Origin: Kiritimatiellia bacterium | GTDB lineage: Bacteria > Verrucomicrobiota > Kiritimatiellia > SLAD01 | Reading direction: 5' to 3' | NCBI GenBank assembly: GCA_007125875.1 | Contig: SLCI01000252.1 | Location: forward strand, 1 to 15,480 | Length of the DNA stretch: 15,480 bases | Shown here: positions 8,900 to 15,480 of the stretch, one piece after another | How positions within the stretch are numbered: position 1 is the first letter of the stretch | Layout of the letters: each line of letters starts with the position of its first letter | Translations under genes and position numbers: made by a program | Notes under the pieces: generated by a model | What the model saw: only the letters and a program-made list of their open reading frames with translations | Told to the model about the DNA's origin: nothing | Databases searched by the model: none

Positions 8900-9766
8900 T
8901 CAAAATAATTCTGGCGCCTCCAGCGCTTTCGCCATCGAGGAAAACTCCATTTTACGATAAAACGAGAGCAAGTCCTGATGGTTGGGACGAACCGTCCAGA
9001 GTGGCCAATCCAACGGAACATCAAGATTGGTTCGCAAAGTCGTCATTTGCAGATTGCGTCGCACTGCATCTTCGTGCTCGGCCAAAGCTAGACGCAATTT
9101 CTCCCGTTCGACCTGCACTAGATTCTTATACAGCGAATCAAGCGTGCCAAACTGATTTAGCAACTTGGCCGCCGTTTTGGGGCCGATGCCAGGCACACCA
9201 GGAATATTGTCAGCTGAATCGCCAATTAGTGCCAGCCATTCAGCGATTTGCTGTGGACGCACACCGGTCTTCTTCTCGACATCCTCAGGCCCCATGCGCT
9301 GATCTGATTTAGTGGGTGGAATAATCGCAACGCGTTCATCAACCAGCTGAAACAAATCCTTGTCGCTGGTCGCAAGCAATACTTCGCCGGATTGTTTCGC
9401 GAACACTGCTTGTGTCGCGATGATATCGTCCGCTTCCTCTCGCTCTATTTGCACATCAGCGATACCTGCAGCGGCCAAATACTCATGGATTAGCGGAAAC
9501 TGCGCATCCAAGTCGGCCGGCATTTCCTCTCGTTGCGCCTTGTAGGATGGCAGAAGAGCCATTCGCTCATCCGGTAATCCTCCGTCAAATACGGCACAAA
9601 TATGCGAAGGGCGCCATTGCTGAAACAGCTGATCCGTCATCCGAATGAAACCATACACCGCATTCGTTGCTAAACCCGACTTCGTCGATAGCGAGCGAAT
9701 AGCAAAAAAAGCACGATATGCAATGGCATGACCATCGAGCAATAGCAGTCGTGGAAGTGTTGTCAT
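8900..9766 (-). CDS. Stand-alone 5'-3' exonuclease / flap endonuclease (PolA N-terminal type)
   Basis: From the ATG at 9766 the protein has 288 residues and consists of just one PIN-like 5' nuclease domain with its H3TH region, the same extent as the N-terminal domain of DNA polymerase I. Metal-site residues are visible: LLLLDGHAIAYRAF (7-20) with Asp11, VFDGG with Asp61, EREEADD (108-114), TSDKD (133-137) and IGDSADNIPG (181-190). The DNA-binding helix-hairpin-helix is GVPGIGPKTAAKLL (190-203). It ends at MAKALEAPELF, where the Pol I domain boundary would fall, with no polymerase sequence afterwards. Such enzymes remove RNA primers and 5' flaps during lagging-strand synthesis and repair. A GTG at 9808 would add 14 residues that match nothing in the family, so the ATG is preferred although its ribosome site is poor. 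It is followed after 39 bases by the GT-C gene and then coaE-rho, where many bacteria keep full-length polA. Confidence 0.9.
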   Translation of the reverse strand: MTTLPRLLLLDGHAIAYRAFFAIRSLSTKSGLATNAVYGFIRMTDQLFQQWRPSHICAVFDGGLPDERMALLPSYKAQREEMPADLDAQFPLIHEYLAAAGIADVQIEREEADDIIATQAVFAKQSGEVLLATSDKDLFQLVDERVAIIPPTKSDQRMGPEDVEKKTGVRPQQIAEWLALIGDSADNIPGVPGIGPKTAAKLLNQFGTLDSLYKNLVQVEREKLRLALAEHEDAVRRNLQMTTLRTNLDVPLDWPLWTVRPNHQDLLSFYRKMEFSSMAKALEAPELF

Positions 9767-9818
9767 AGGAAAATCAGTATCGCATGGCGGTAACAGCTCA
9801 GTGGCCACACGGAACTAA

Positions 9819-9853
9819 AGGCAAGGGGCAAGTTCGACAACCTGCCCCTGCCT
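9819..9853 (-). terminator. Imperfect hairpin after the secretin gene (possible terminator or attenuator)
   Basis: The arms 9819-9830 and 9843-9853 are reverse complements over eleven pairs with a single bulged A, around a twelve-base loop, and the stem is GC-rich. In the minus-strand transcript the hairpin begins 31 bases after the secretin stop codon and ends about 52 bases before the exonuclease ATG. Only a short, interrupted run (TTTAGTT) follows the stem, so it is a poor textbook intrinsic terminator. The remainder of this 118-base gap (9767-9884) shows nothing else I can support; a smaller AACGC/GCGTT stem near 9870-9886 overlaps the secretin stop. Confidence 0.42.
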
Positions 9854-9884
9854 CAACGAGTCATTCGTTAACGCTACTAGCGCG

Positions 9885-12752
9885 TTATTCCTGCAATGCC
9901 ATGCCAGTCATCGCGTCGGCGCGATGAATCGGCTTACCAGCAGGATCAACCAAGCGAGCGGTCACAAAAATCAGCAAATTCTCTTTGCGGCTGCGTGAGC
10001 CTTCCGTACGGAACAGACGACCAATCAATGGGATATCACCCAAGATGGGCACCTTATCCTTGATCGTAACCAGACGCTCGCGCATGAGACCGCCCATGAC
10101 GACGGTTTGACCGTCCCAAATCACAATACTGGTTTGGACGTTACGGCTCGCAAACACGGGTTGCGGGATATTGAATGTGAATTCACGCAACTCAATGCGA
10201 CCTGTTTCAGGATCGCCACCCGGGATAGAGATACGCGAACCGTATTGGATCCAATCAACCAACTCGGCCACCTCAGGAGCAAGCGCCAAGTCAATGGTGT
10301 AGCCGTCCGGTCCGACCAACGGCGTAACGTTGAGAATCACACCCGTACGCCGTGTCTCGAAGGCTTCCGGTGTAACCACTGGCGGCGTGACCAAACCACC
10401 TTCAGATTGGGTGACAGGCTCGGTGACACGAAACTCTGTCGGGTAAATGATCTCTGTGACCACTTCGATCGTGGCCGGCTGACCACTTCGCGTTGTGACG
10501 CGAGGCGCAGATAACACATCCACATTACCATTTTGCGACAGGGCGTGGAGCACGACCCGCATTTCCGGATTGGTCAGAATGCTCGAAACACTCAAGATAT
10601 TGCCAAGAAACGCCGCATCTTCGGTAGCCGCGCGAACAGGCTCGATACCACCGGTCGTTTGTGCAAAGAAGCGCTGCCCCCGGCTAACATTACCGGCATC
10701 CAATTGAACACGCTCGCGACCACCAAAAGGACCACCCGATCGACGCTGAGCGATCTCATAGTTGTCCGTGAAGATCCATTGTAAACCAAGCTCTTGCAGA
10801 TCTTCCTCCGCAACCTCGACAAATCGCGCTTCAATTTCAATCTGGCTAGGAACAACGTTCAACTGAGCCAAAATACGCTCGAATGTTTCAAGGTTTTCTG
10901 GGGTATTCGCCACAATCAGCTGACTGATAGCAGAATTATAGGAAATCGACGTACCGCGAGGGAATGGCACACCTGCACCTTCAAAGAAAGCCCGCACGTC
11001 ACCAGTCCGCCCCGCTGTCGGAGCGCGCCGCTGACCAAAATCAAACCCTGTGGCAGGAGGCTGCTCTTCCGCACGCTCAGAAATGACGTCCAAGAAGGAA
11101 GGTTGCACCGGATAGAGTCGAGTGATTACCCGTCCTGTATCAGCTACATCGGCCGGCGTGATGACAACGACATTATCCTCAATGCGGAAACGTAATCCCG
11201 CTACTTCCGTGATGTACCGAATCGCCTCCATCAGCGTGATGCGACGGAGATTCAGGGTAATCGTGGGCACGCCCGAAGGCCCACCATTGAATGCCGGGGC
11301 AGGCGAATCCCAATCATCATCGTCACCCCAGGGGTCGTCGAAAGCCGCTGGCGCACGCGTGGGCGCTGGAGCAGCAGCGGGAGCATCTGGTACATTTAGA
11401 TTCAGGATAATGTTAATACCGTCACCATCCGGGTCAGCCGCTTCGCTCGCATCGCGCAAGAAGGAAACCACATCCCGGATGCTGGCCTGCCGGAACTCGA
11501 TTCGAGGAATAACGATTTGCTCCATCCGCTCTTGCAAACGTTGAGAAGGAGTCACCAAATCTGTGGGGCGCACGCCCATAATATCTTCGGGCAGCGTCAC
11601 ATCGGCACGACGCGGAGGGCTCCACGCTGACCGGACATCCTGCATCATCTGAGCGGATGTTGTGCGTCGCAACTCGGTCACCGCGCGCTGACGCTCTTCG
11701 GTGATGCGTCGCAGGTACCGCATAGCGTCCGTGTTAAACTCATCACGAATCAACACACTTTCGAAAAGTGCTTCGGCGTTTGCAAACTCACCCGCCTCGT
11801 AGTAGGCGCGCCCTTCATTCATCATTTCGGCGACCGACGCACGCCGTTCGGCCACTTCCGTCCGCTGTTCGATCGGGACAGGGCGGGCCGCTTCGTCAGC
11901 ACGACGTGCCTCTTCCCGGGCGACACGGCGCTGCAATAAGGACAGGCCACGATGTCCGGGTGATAACTCTTGGGCGCGATCAACATTTCTGCGCGCTTCT
12001 CGAATATCGCCATCATCACGATAGATATTTTGGGCAATACGGAAATGAGATTCGGCCAATCCCCAAACGGCACGCTCCCGTTCATCCGTACGGCTGGGAC
12101 GATCAGGGATACGCTCTAATGCGCGAGTGAAGGCATCACGCGCGCCAGTGTAATCTTCGCGATCGAGGAGACGAAAACCGCGGTCAAGTGACTGAAGCCC
12201 TTCGACTTCAGCGGCTTGTCGGCGCACTTCTTCAAGTGCCAGCAGTTCGGCGGCCTCGCGTTCCACTTCCGACATGGCCTCATCATCTTCGAGCTCTTCA
12301 ACTTCAGGAACCTCTTCGACGGGTGCAGGAATGGGCTCTTCAATCACTTCCGGTTCTTCAATAGCTTCGGGCTCATCGTCAAAATCCAACCAGTCATCAA
12401 CAGATTCTGGCTCTGTAGCGGGCGCGGTATCGACGGGCTCTTCAACCGGCATGGGCTCGGCATCTTCCATCTCTTCCCAGTCGCGCGTATCCTCCATGAA
12501 CCAATCGAAGTCATCTTCTTCGGGCAATGCTTCCGGGACAGGTTCCGGCGCGGGCTCCGGAGCAGGTTCGGGGGGCGGTTCAGGAGCCGGCTCGGCGGGA
12601 TCTTCTTCAAGCGGTAGAGCTTCAACACCATTTTCTTCGACATCAAAATCGAAGAGTGCATCGAAATCAAAGTCATCAACAGCTTGTGACGCAACTGGCC
12701 ATGCAAGGAAGCTGACCAACAGCATTATAATACCCGATCTAATGACTCTCAT
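9885..12752 (-). CDS. pilQ: Type IV pilus-type secretin (PilQ / Amuc_1098-like) with acidic N-terminal extension
   Basis: The 955-residue protein begins with a signal peptide (hydrophobic ~8-22, likely cut after ASQA at 24). Residues ~26-160 are extremely acidic and rich in Pro/Glu, including a PEPAPEP repeat (52-78). Residues ~165-360 are helical and TPR-like (RGFRLLDREDYTGARDAF; GRAYYEAGEFANAEALF). Then come a secretin/TonB-type N domain (~405-535), interrupted by a Pro/Ala/Asp-rich insert at ~453-495, and an N1-type domain (~540-632). The secretin barrel region (~635-935) holds IEIEARFVEVAEEDLQELGL (638-657), DVLSAPRVTTRSGQPATIEV (745-764) and the family signature VPILGDIPLIGRLFR (901-915). 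It should form the outer-membrane gate of a pilus or secretion machine. The ATG at 12752 follows AAGGAG by seven bases. The preceding PilNOP-like genes supply the matching inner-membrane and periplasmic parts. A type II secretion secretin is less likely given that context. Confidence 0.93.
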   Translation of the reverse strand: MRVIRSGIIMLLVSFLAWPVASQAVDDFDFDALFDFDVEENGVEALPLEEDPAEPAPEPPPEPAPEPAPEPVPEALPEEDDFDWFMEDTRDWEEMEDAEPMPVEEPVDTAPATEPESVDDWLDFDDEPEAIEEPEVIEEPIPAPVEEVPEVEELEDDEAMSEVEREAAELLALEEVRRQAAEVEGLQSLDRGFRLLDREDYTGARDAFTRALERIPDRPSRTDERERAVWGLAESHFRIAQNIYRDDGDIREARRNVDRAQELSPGHRGLSLLQRRVAREEARRADEAARPVPIEQRTEVAERRASVAEMMNEGRAYYEAGEFANAEALFESVLIRDEFNTDAMRYLRRITEERQRAVTELRRTTSAQMMQDVRSAWSPPRRADVTLPEDIMGVRPTDLVTPSQRLQERMEQIVIPRIEFRQASIRDVVSFLRDASEAADPDGDGINIILNLNVPDAPAAAPAPTRAPAAFDDPWGDDDDWDSPAPAFNGGPSGVPTITLNLRRITLMEAIRYITEVAGLRFRIEDNVVVITPADVADTGRVITRLYPVQPSFLDVISERAEEQPPATGFDFGQRRAPTAGRTGDVRAFFEGAGVPFPRGTSISYNSAISQLIVANTPENLETFERILAQLNVVPSQIEIEARFVEVAEEDLQELGLQWIFTDNYEIAQRRSGGPFGGRERVQLDAGNVSRGQRFFAQTTGGIEPVRAATEDAAFLGNILSVSSILTNPEMRVVLHALSQNGNVDVLSAPRVTTRSGQPATIEVVTEIIYPTEFRVTEPVTQSEGGLVTPPVVTPEAFETRRTGVILNVTPLVGPDGYTIDLALAPEVAELVDWIQYGSRISIPGGDPETGRIELREFTFNIPQPVFASRNVQTSIVIWDGQTVVMGGLMRERLVTIKDKVPILGDIPLIGRLFRTEGSRSRKENLLIFVTARLVDPAGKPIHRADAMTGMALQE
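12519..12599 (-). repeat. Degenerate Pro-Glu (PEPAPEP) coding repeat in the secretin gene
   Basis: These 27 codons (secretin residues 52-78) encode a repeating Pro/Ala/Glu pattern such as PAPEPPPEPAPEPAPEPVPE. The DNA shows a matching imperfect short-period repeat (variants of GGTTCCGGCGC and GGCTCCGGAGC on the plus strand). Runs of Pro-Glu form extended, stiff, charged segments, as in the TonB spacer. Repeat slippage could make its length vary between strains. Confidence 0.7.
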
Positions 12753-12829
12753 TCGGAATCTCCTTCTCTCCGCGACTCGTTCGCTGTGTCGATTCTTATG
12801 TTCATGTAAAAATTAATTCTGTCCTGAAA

Positions 12830-13936
12830 CTATTCTTGGGATTCAAAGGCTTCCATGAAGGCTTCCATATCCGCAGACATGGCCCCGTCAGATTCGCTTT
12901 CGGTTGCTTCTCGAGCGCGCGGAGCAGCCGCTGTCGACCTGCCTACCGGGATCTCTTCATCCCGCTTCATGTCCCGAATTACTACTTCATCCCGTTGAAT
13001 GTCAATGACTTTAAATGTTTGCCCCATCAGCTCAAGGGTATCGCCTTCACGAATACGGTGCGTGGAGTTATCAACGGTGAAAAGGAGTTCAGCTAAGCGC
13101 TCATCAACGCGCAGGTCACGATCAATCTCAAGCTGGATTTGCCGTCCATCCGCTCGCTCGAGAGTAAGAATCGAGCCGTCTTCCGGCCCGAGTCGACCCG
13201 GCCGCGTACGACGCTCAAAATCGACCAGCGTATAGCCTTGCACATCTTCTCCCATACCAACAAAGAACGTGCGGTCACGCCCGACCACGTTTAGCTGGAA
13301 GCGAAGATCGTCTTCTGCAACCTCATGCACACCTTGGAAACGCAGGCCAAAGGGAATCTCACGAAAACGTTGAAGACGCAGCTTATAGGCGTAGGACGGA
13401 TGGTCGGCTGGATCGGTCGGATTAGTTCCTGCCTCAAACTCTTCCCGCACCGTAAATCCATCGCCGTCAACATCTCGACCCCCAATTGTGGGGTCAAATG
13501 GATCCAACCCGAAACCGGCGAGCCATTCATCTGGAATACCATCTCCCGTGGTGTCGCGATCGCCACGAGACGGCTGCGCATAGCCGGTCCAGGGACAGGT
13601 CTCCGCATCGTAAGGGATAGGTGTCCGGACATCGGGATTGACTGACATCACGCGCAGCTCGCTGACCATCAATCCAGCGGCGTGCACCCCTATTACGATC
13701 GGATCTTCTAGCAGCTGCGCCATCGGCGAAAATGCATCCACGTCGACAGGTGTGAATTGGTCGTGCTGGACATGAATGCGATCCCAACGGGCTTCCGTCA
13801 AGGCTTGCTGTTCTTGGCGACTGCGAATCAGCAGAAACACGGCCGAGCCGAGCAGCGCGACTAAGACCACCATCACCGCGATCTTTTCGTAGTGATCTTT
13901 ATACCAAGCTGAGGCTTTAGAACGGGCAGCACTCAT
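12830..13936 (-). CDS. Amuc_1099/PilP-like pilus-complex protein with calcium-binding repeat insert
   Basis: The 368-residue protein has one N-terminal transmembrane segment (~19-37) after a short basic cytoplasmic tail, so most of it is periplasmic. Residues 126-180 contain a type-3-repeat-like calcium-binding pair: D128xTGDGIPDE (128-137) and DVDGDGFTVREEF (155-167), ending in TNPTDPADHP (171-180). The C-terminal part has a small beta domain, RIREGDTLELMGQTFKVIDI (294-313) followed by RDEVVIRDM, resembling the HR domain of PilP/GspC that docks to a secretin. A Ser/Ala/Glu-rich tail follows (~333-350). Position between a PilO-like protein and the secretin matches pilP in pilMNOPQ and Amuc_1099 in the Akkermansia cluster. 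The start overlaps the upstream stop as ATGA, with GAGGAGG 13 bases upstream inside that gene. PilP proper is normally a lipoprotein; this one is a membrane anchor instead. The family call rests on architecture and order, not a search. Confidence 0.78.
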   Translation of the reverse strand: MSAARSKASAWYKDHYEKIAVMVVLVALLGSAVFLLIRSRQEQQALTEARWDRIHVQHDQFTPVDVDAFSPMAQLLEDPIVIGVHAAGLMVSELRVMSVNPDVRTPIPYDAETCPWTGYAQPSRGDRDTTGDGIPDEWLAGFGLDPFDPTIGGRDVDGDGFTVREEFEAGTNPTDPADHPSYAYKLRLQRFREIPFGLRFQGVHEVAEDDLRFQLNVVGRDRTFFVGMGEDVQGYTLVDFERRTRPGRLGPEDGSILTLERADGRQIQLEIDRDLRVDERLAELLFTVDNSTHRIREGDTLELMGQTFKVIDIQRDEVVIRDMKRDEEIPVGRSTAAAPRAREATESESDGAMSADMEAFMEAFESQE

Positions 13937-14955
13937 GACGCTTCGTCAACCTCCTCATCCTCTGCATGCACGTACTGACCTTCCAACCTAAATACGTCAA
14001 TCGTCATGGTGGTTCGGACACGCTCGCGACCGGCCACGACTCGGTCTTCATGCATCAAGGGACGATCCGGCTCGGATTCCGTTGTTCGGGTGGTGGTACT
14101 TCCGTCGCGGGTCGCACTCTCACGTGGTTGCAAGCGGGAAGCCAGACGCGCCGTCGGGCTGACACCACCTAAACCCAACTCACTACGCAACTCAAGATTG
14201 CGCACGACCATCAAAATCGGGTCGCTGGCCAATGCATTCAAGGCCTGTCGCAAGGCCAGATCATCAGCAAAAAATACGATGGTGAAGCGCTCGCGTGAAT
14301 ACAGCCCCGGCACACCGGCCGGATCAACCCGCATCGCGGGCGCTGCAACGGCTTCTGCCTCGGTGGCCATACGACGGCGGGTGGCCGGCACATCGGTCGG
14401 CTCAGGTTGAGTGCGCTCGACATCGAAGACTTCACGCTCGACGCTGACGAGTTCACTGATACCTGCATCAAAGAGCACCGTCACAACATGCTCAACGCTT
14501 TGCAACTGGGAAACCAGTCGGCTGACGTGCTCCTGAACGGGCAAGTTACCTGCGGCATACCGGCCAAACCCGAGGTCAAGTGTATCCGATACGCGAATCT
14601 CCTGTTCGCGCGCGAGTTGACGCAGTCGCTGTGCCGTGCGCTCCATGCGCGGCGGGAATGCAGCACGCTCCATATCCTCAATTTCCGGCTGAGCCGCGGA
14701 AAGGGAAACGAGTAAACTTTCGCGATAATTCTCGAGGCTCAGCAGGTTCGACTCAATCTTCTCCACGTTATCAATCGAGGGGAACGGATCTCGATTATGT
14801 AGCTGCTCCAATGTGCGGAGGTTACTTTGCAGGTCACGCTGAATACGGGCATATTCGCCACTAAACCGCACGAGCAAAACGATCACAAAGATCGCCAGCA
14901 CCAGCGCGATTGAGCCGCCCACAATCAAAACCATATATTTCTTCATTCCGCTCAT
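13933..14955 (-). CDS. Amuc_1100/PilO-like pilus-complex protein
   Basis: The 340-residue protein has a short tail, one transmembrane helix (~8-29), a coiled-coil stretch (~32-80) and periplasmic alpha/beta segments. This is the layout of PilO and of Akkermansia Amuc_1100, a pilus-associated envelope protein known for effects on host cells. Segments with alternating strand and helix are ~137-180 (QEHVSRLVSQLQSVEHVVTVLFDAGI) and ~221-258 (RERFTIVFFADDLALRQALNALASD), consistent with two ferredoxin-like halves. Between and after them are Arg/Thr/Ala/Glu-rich linkers (~182-210 and ~268-312), and the C-terminus is acidic. PilO forms a heterodimer with PilN in the inner membrane and links PilM to PilP and the secretin. 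The start overlaps the PilN-like stop as ATGA and the stop overlaps the PilP-like start the same way, so the three are translationally coupled. The assignment depends on context and topology because sequence conservation in this family is low. Confidence 0.76.
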   Translation of the reverse strand: MSGMKKYMVLIVGGSIALVLAIFVIVLLVRFSGEYARIQRDLQSNLRTLEQLHNRDPFPSIDNVEKIESNLLSLENYRESLLVSLSAAQPEIEDMERAAFPPRMERTAQRLRQLAREQEIRVSDTLDLGFGRYAAGNLPVQEHVSRLVSQLQSVEHVVTVLFDAGISELVSVEREVFDVERTQPEPTDVPATRRRMATEAEAVAAPAMRVDPAGVPGLYSRERFTIVFFADDLALRQALNALASDPILMVVRNLELRSELGLGGVSPTARLASRLQPRESATRDGSTTTRTTESEPDRPLMHEDRVVAGRERVRTTMTIDVFRLEGQYVHAEDEEVDEAS

Positions 14956-15480
14956 AGTGAAATGGGCTCTTCCAAAACTAACGTCATCCGAAACTCGCGC
15001 ACGTAGGTGTTTTGGGGCACCGGCGGCAAGCGATCAATTTCGGACTGCTCCGTAAACAGGGGTGATGCCCGTAACGCACCACGCAAGTCGTATATGGGCT
15101 GCGGCGTGGGAATCTTGTCGGTGTATCCCAAACCGGAAATCTCAATGCGGGTGATATCACCCAACTGCGCAGTAGAGCGTTGTGTTTCGGCCGCAGTACG
15201 CCGACGGGTGGGCGCTTCCGCTTCGGTCTCTATTCGTTCACGTACGGGAACAACAGAGGTCAACCATACGCCGTCCGGCAACATGCCGTTAATCTCATCC
15301 AAAACTTGAACCCAGCGGGAACGGTCTTCGATCAAGCGATGTACCTGCCCAATCTCGGTTTGCACTTCGCCGATCAACTCTTCGGGCTCAAACATTTGTT
15401 GCTCAATCGACTGCAGGTTGCGTACGCGATCCTGAATCCGACTCAAGCGCTCTTCACCCAAGCTGGACAGCATGCGAAAA
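14952..15480 (-). CDS. PilN-like pilus assembly protein, C-terminal part (5' end outside window)
   Basis: The frame remains open past the internal ATG at 15473 to the window edge, so the N-terminus, probably with the membrane helix, is missing. About 176 codons are visible. They begin with a coiled-coil-like helix (RIQDRVRNLQSIEQQ) and continue with VLDEINGMLPDGVWLTSV, the hallmark of the PilN/GspL-type periplasmic domain (LxxLxxxLPxGVxLTxl). A strand, ITRIEISGLGYTD, and a terminal strand, YVREFRMTLVLEEP, follow. A Thr/Arg/Ala/Glu-rich insert (EAPTRRRTAAETQRSTAQ) separates the first and second strands. PilN binds the cytoplasmic ATPase-like PilM and pairs with PilO. The reading could be a separate PilN or the end of a PilM-PilN fusion; the window cannot show which. 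It overlaps the PilO-like gene by ATGA. Confidence 0.76.
   Translation of the reverse strand, partial: FRMLSSLGEERLSRIQDRVRNLQSIEQQMFEPEELIGEVQTEIGQVHRLIEDRSRWVQVLDEINGMLPDGVWLTSVVPVRERIETEAEAPTRRRTAAETQRSTAQLGDITRIEISGLGYTDKIPTPQPIYDLRGALRASPLFTEQSEIDRLPPVPQNTYVREFRMTLVLEEPISL

Noticed and set aside
6794..9766. Frameshifted or interrupted polA spanning the exonuclease and the next gene
   Set aside because: The next gene encodes a polytopic membrane protein in an intact frame, with no polymerase A or 3'-5' exonuclease motif in any frame that I could see.
9767..9808. GTG at 9808 as start of the 5'-3' exonuclease (14 extra residues)
   Set aside because: The extra residues match nothing at the family N-terminus, which typically begins a few residues before LLLxDGHA; the ATG at 9766 gives the normal length.
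12274..12816. Plus-strand open frame of 180 codons, very rich in Ser and Gly
   Set aside because: It is the antisense of the acidic/Pro-rich secretin N-terminus; the Ser/Gly bias is simply the complement of Glu/Asp/Pro codons, and there is no ribosome site or family signature.
12753..12829. Possible promoter in the 77-base gap before the secretin gene (TTTACA-like and AT-rich segments on the minus strand)
   Set aside because: No hexamer pair with proper spacing stood out; the gap may just be an intercistronic leader with the AAGGAG ribosome site.
1..15480. Mobile elements, CRISPR arrays, tRNA genes, attachment sites
   Set aside because: No transposase or integrase motifs, no regularly spaced direct repeats and no cloverleaf-like segments were found; genes are densely packed with short gaps throughout.

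Overview
The window is ordinary-density bacterial chromosome (roughly mid-50s % GC by eye) with twelve protein genes, two of them cut by the window ends. I saw no tRNA, rRNA, CRISPR array, insertion sequence or phage gene. The protein families suggest the PVC superphylum, most likely Verrucomicrobiota or Kiritimatiellota. The clues are a pilus-secretin operon resembling the Akkermansia Amuc_1098-1102 cluster, a DxDGDG/TNPTDP calcium-binding repeat common in secreted proteins of those phyla, and a coaE-rho gene pair preceded by a PolA-type 5' nuclease. The lineage is inferred from recalled family distributions; no search was run.

Plus strand, 1-2889: the C-terminal part of a BioH-like carboxylesterase overlaps bioD (dethiobiotin synthetase) by four bases, so this is the end of a biotin operon. 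A Na+/phosphate symporter with a C-terminal PhoU-like domain follows 16 bases later. It converges, with a 15-base gap, on the minus-strand block.

Minus strand, 15480 down to 2905: every gene points the same way. First come three genes coupled by ATGA overlaps: a PilN-like protein (partial), an Amuc_1100/PilO-like protein and an Amuc_1099/PilP-like protein. After a 77-base gap comes a large secretin (PilQ/Amuc_1098 type). Together they look like the NOPQ part of a pilMNOPQ alignment complex, running from inner membrane through periplasm to outer membrane. A second group follows a hairpin-containing gap: a stand-alone 5'-3' exonuclease, an STT3-like GT-C membrane protein, coaE, rho, and a membrane-anchored VWA-domain protein. 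Gaps inside this second group are 3 to about 40 bases.

The points most worth a second look are: (1) the divergent PilNOPQ operon, with a calcium-binding repeat placed inside its PilP-like member and a secretin carrying an acidic Pro/Glu N-terminal extension plus a TPR-like region; (2) the position usually held by full-length polA beside coaE-rho, which here holds only the 5' nuclease domain followed by a GT-C gene; (3) the VWA protein immediately downstream of rho.

There is no gene-free stretch longer than about 120 bases. The largest gap (9767-9884) holds an imperfect hairpin.
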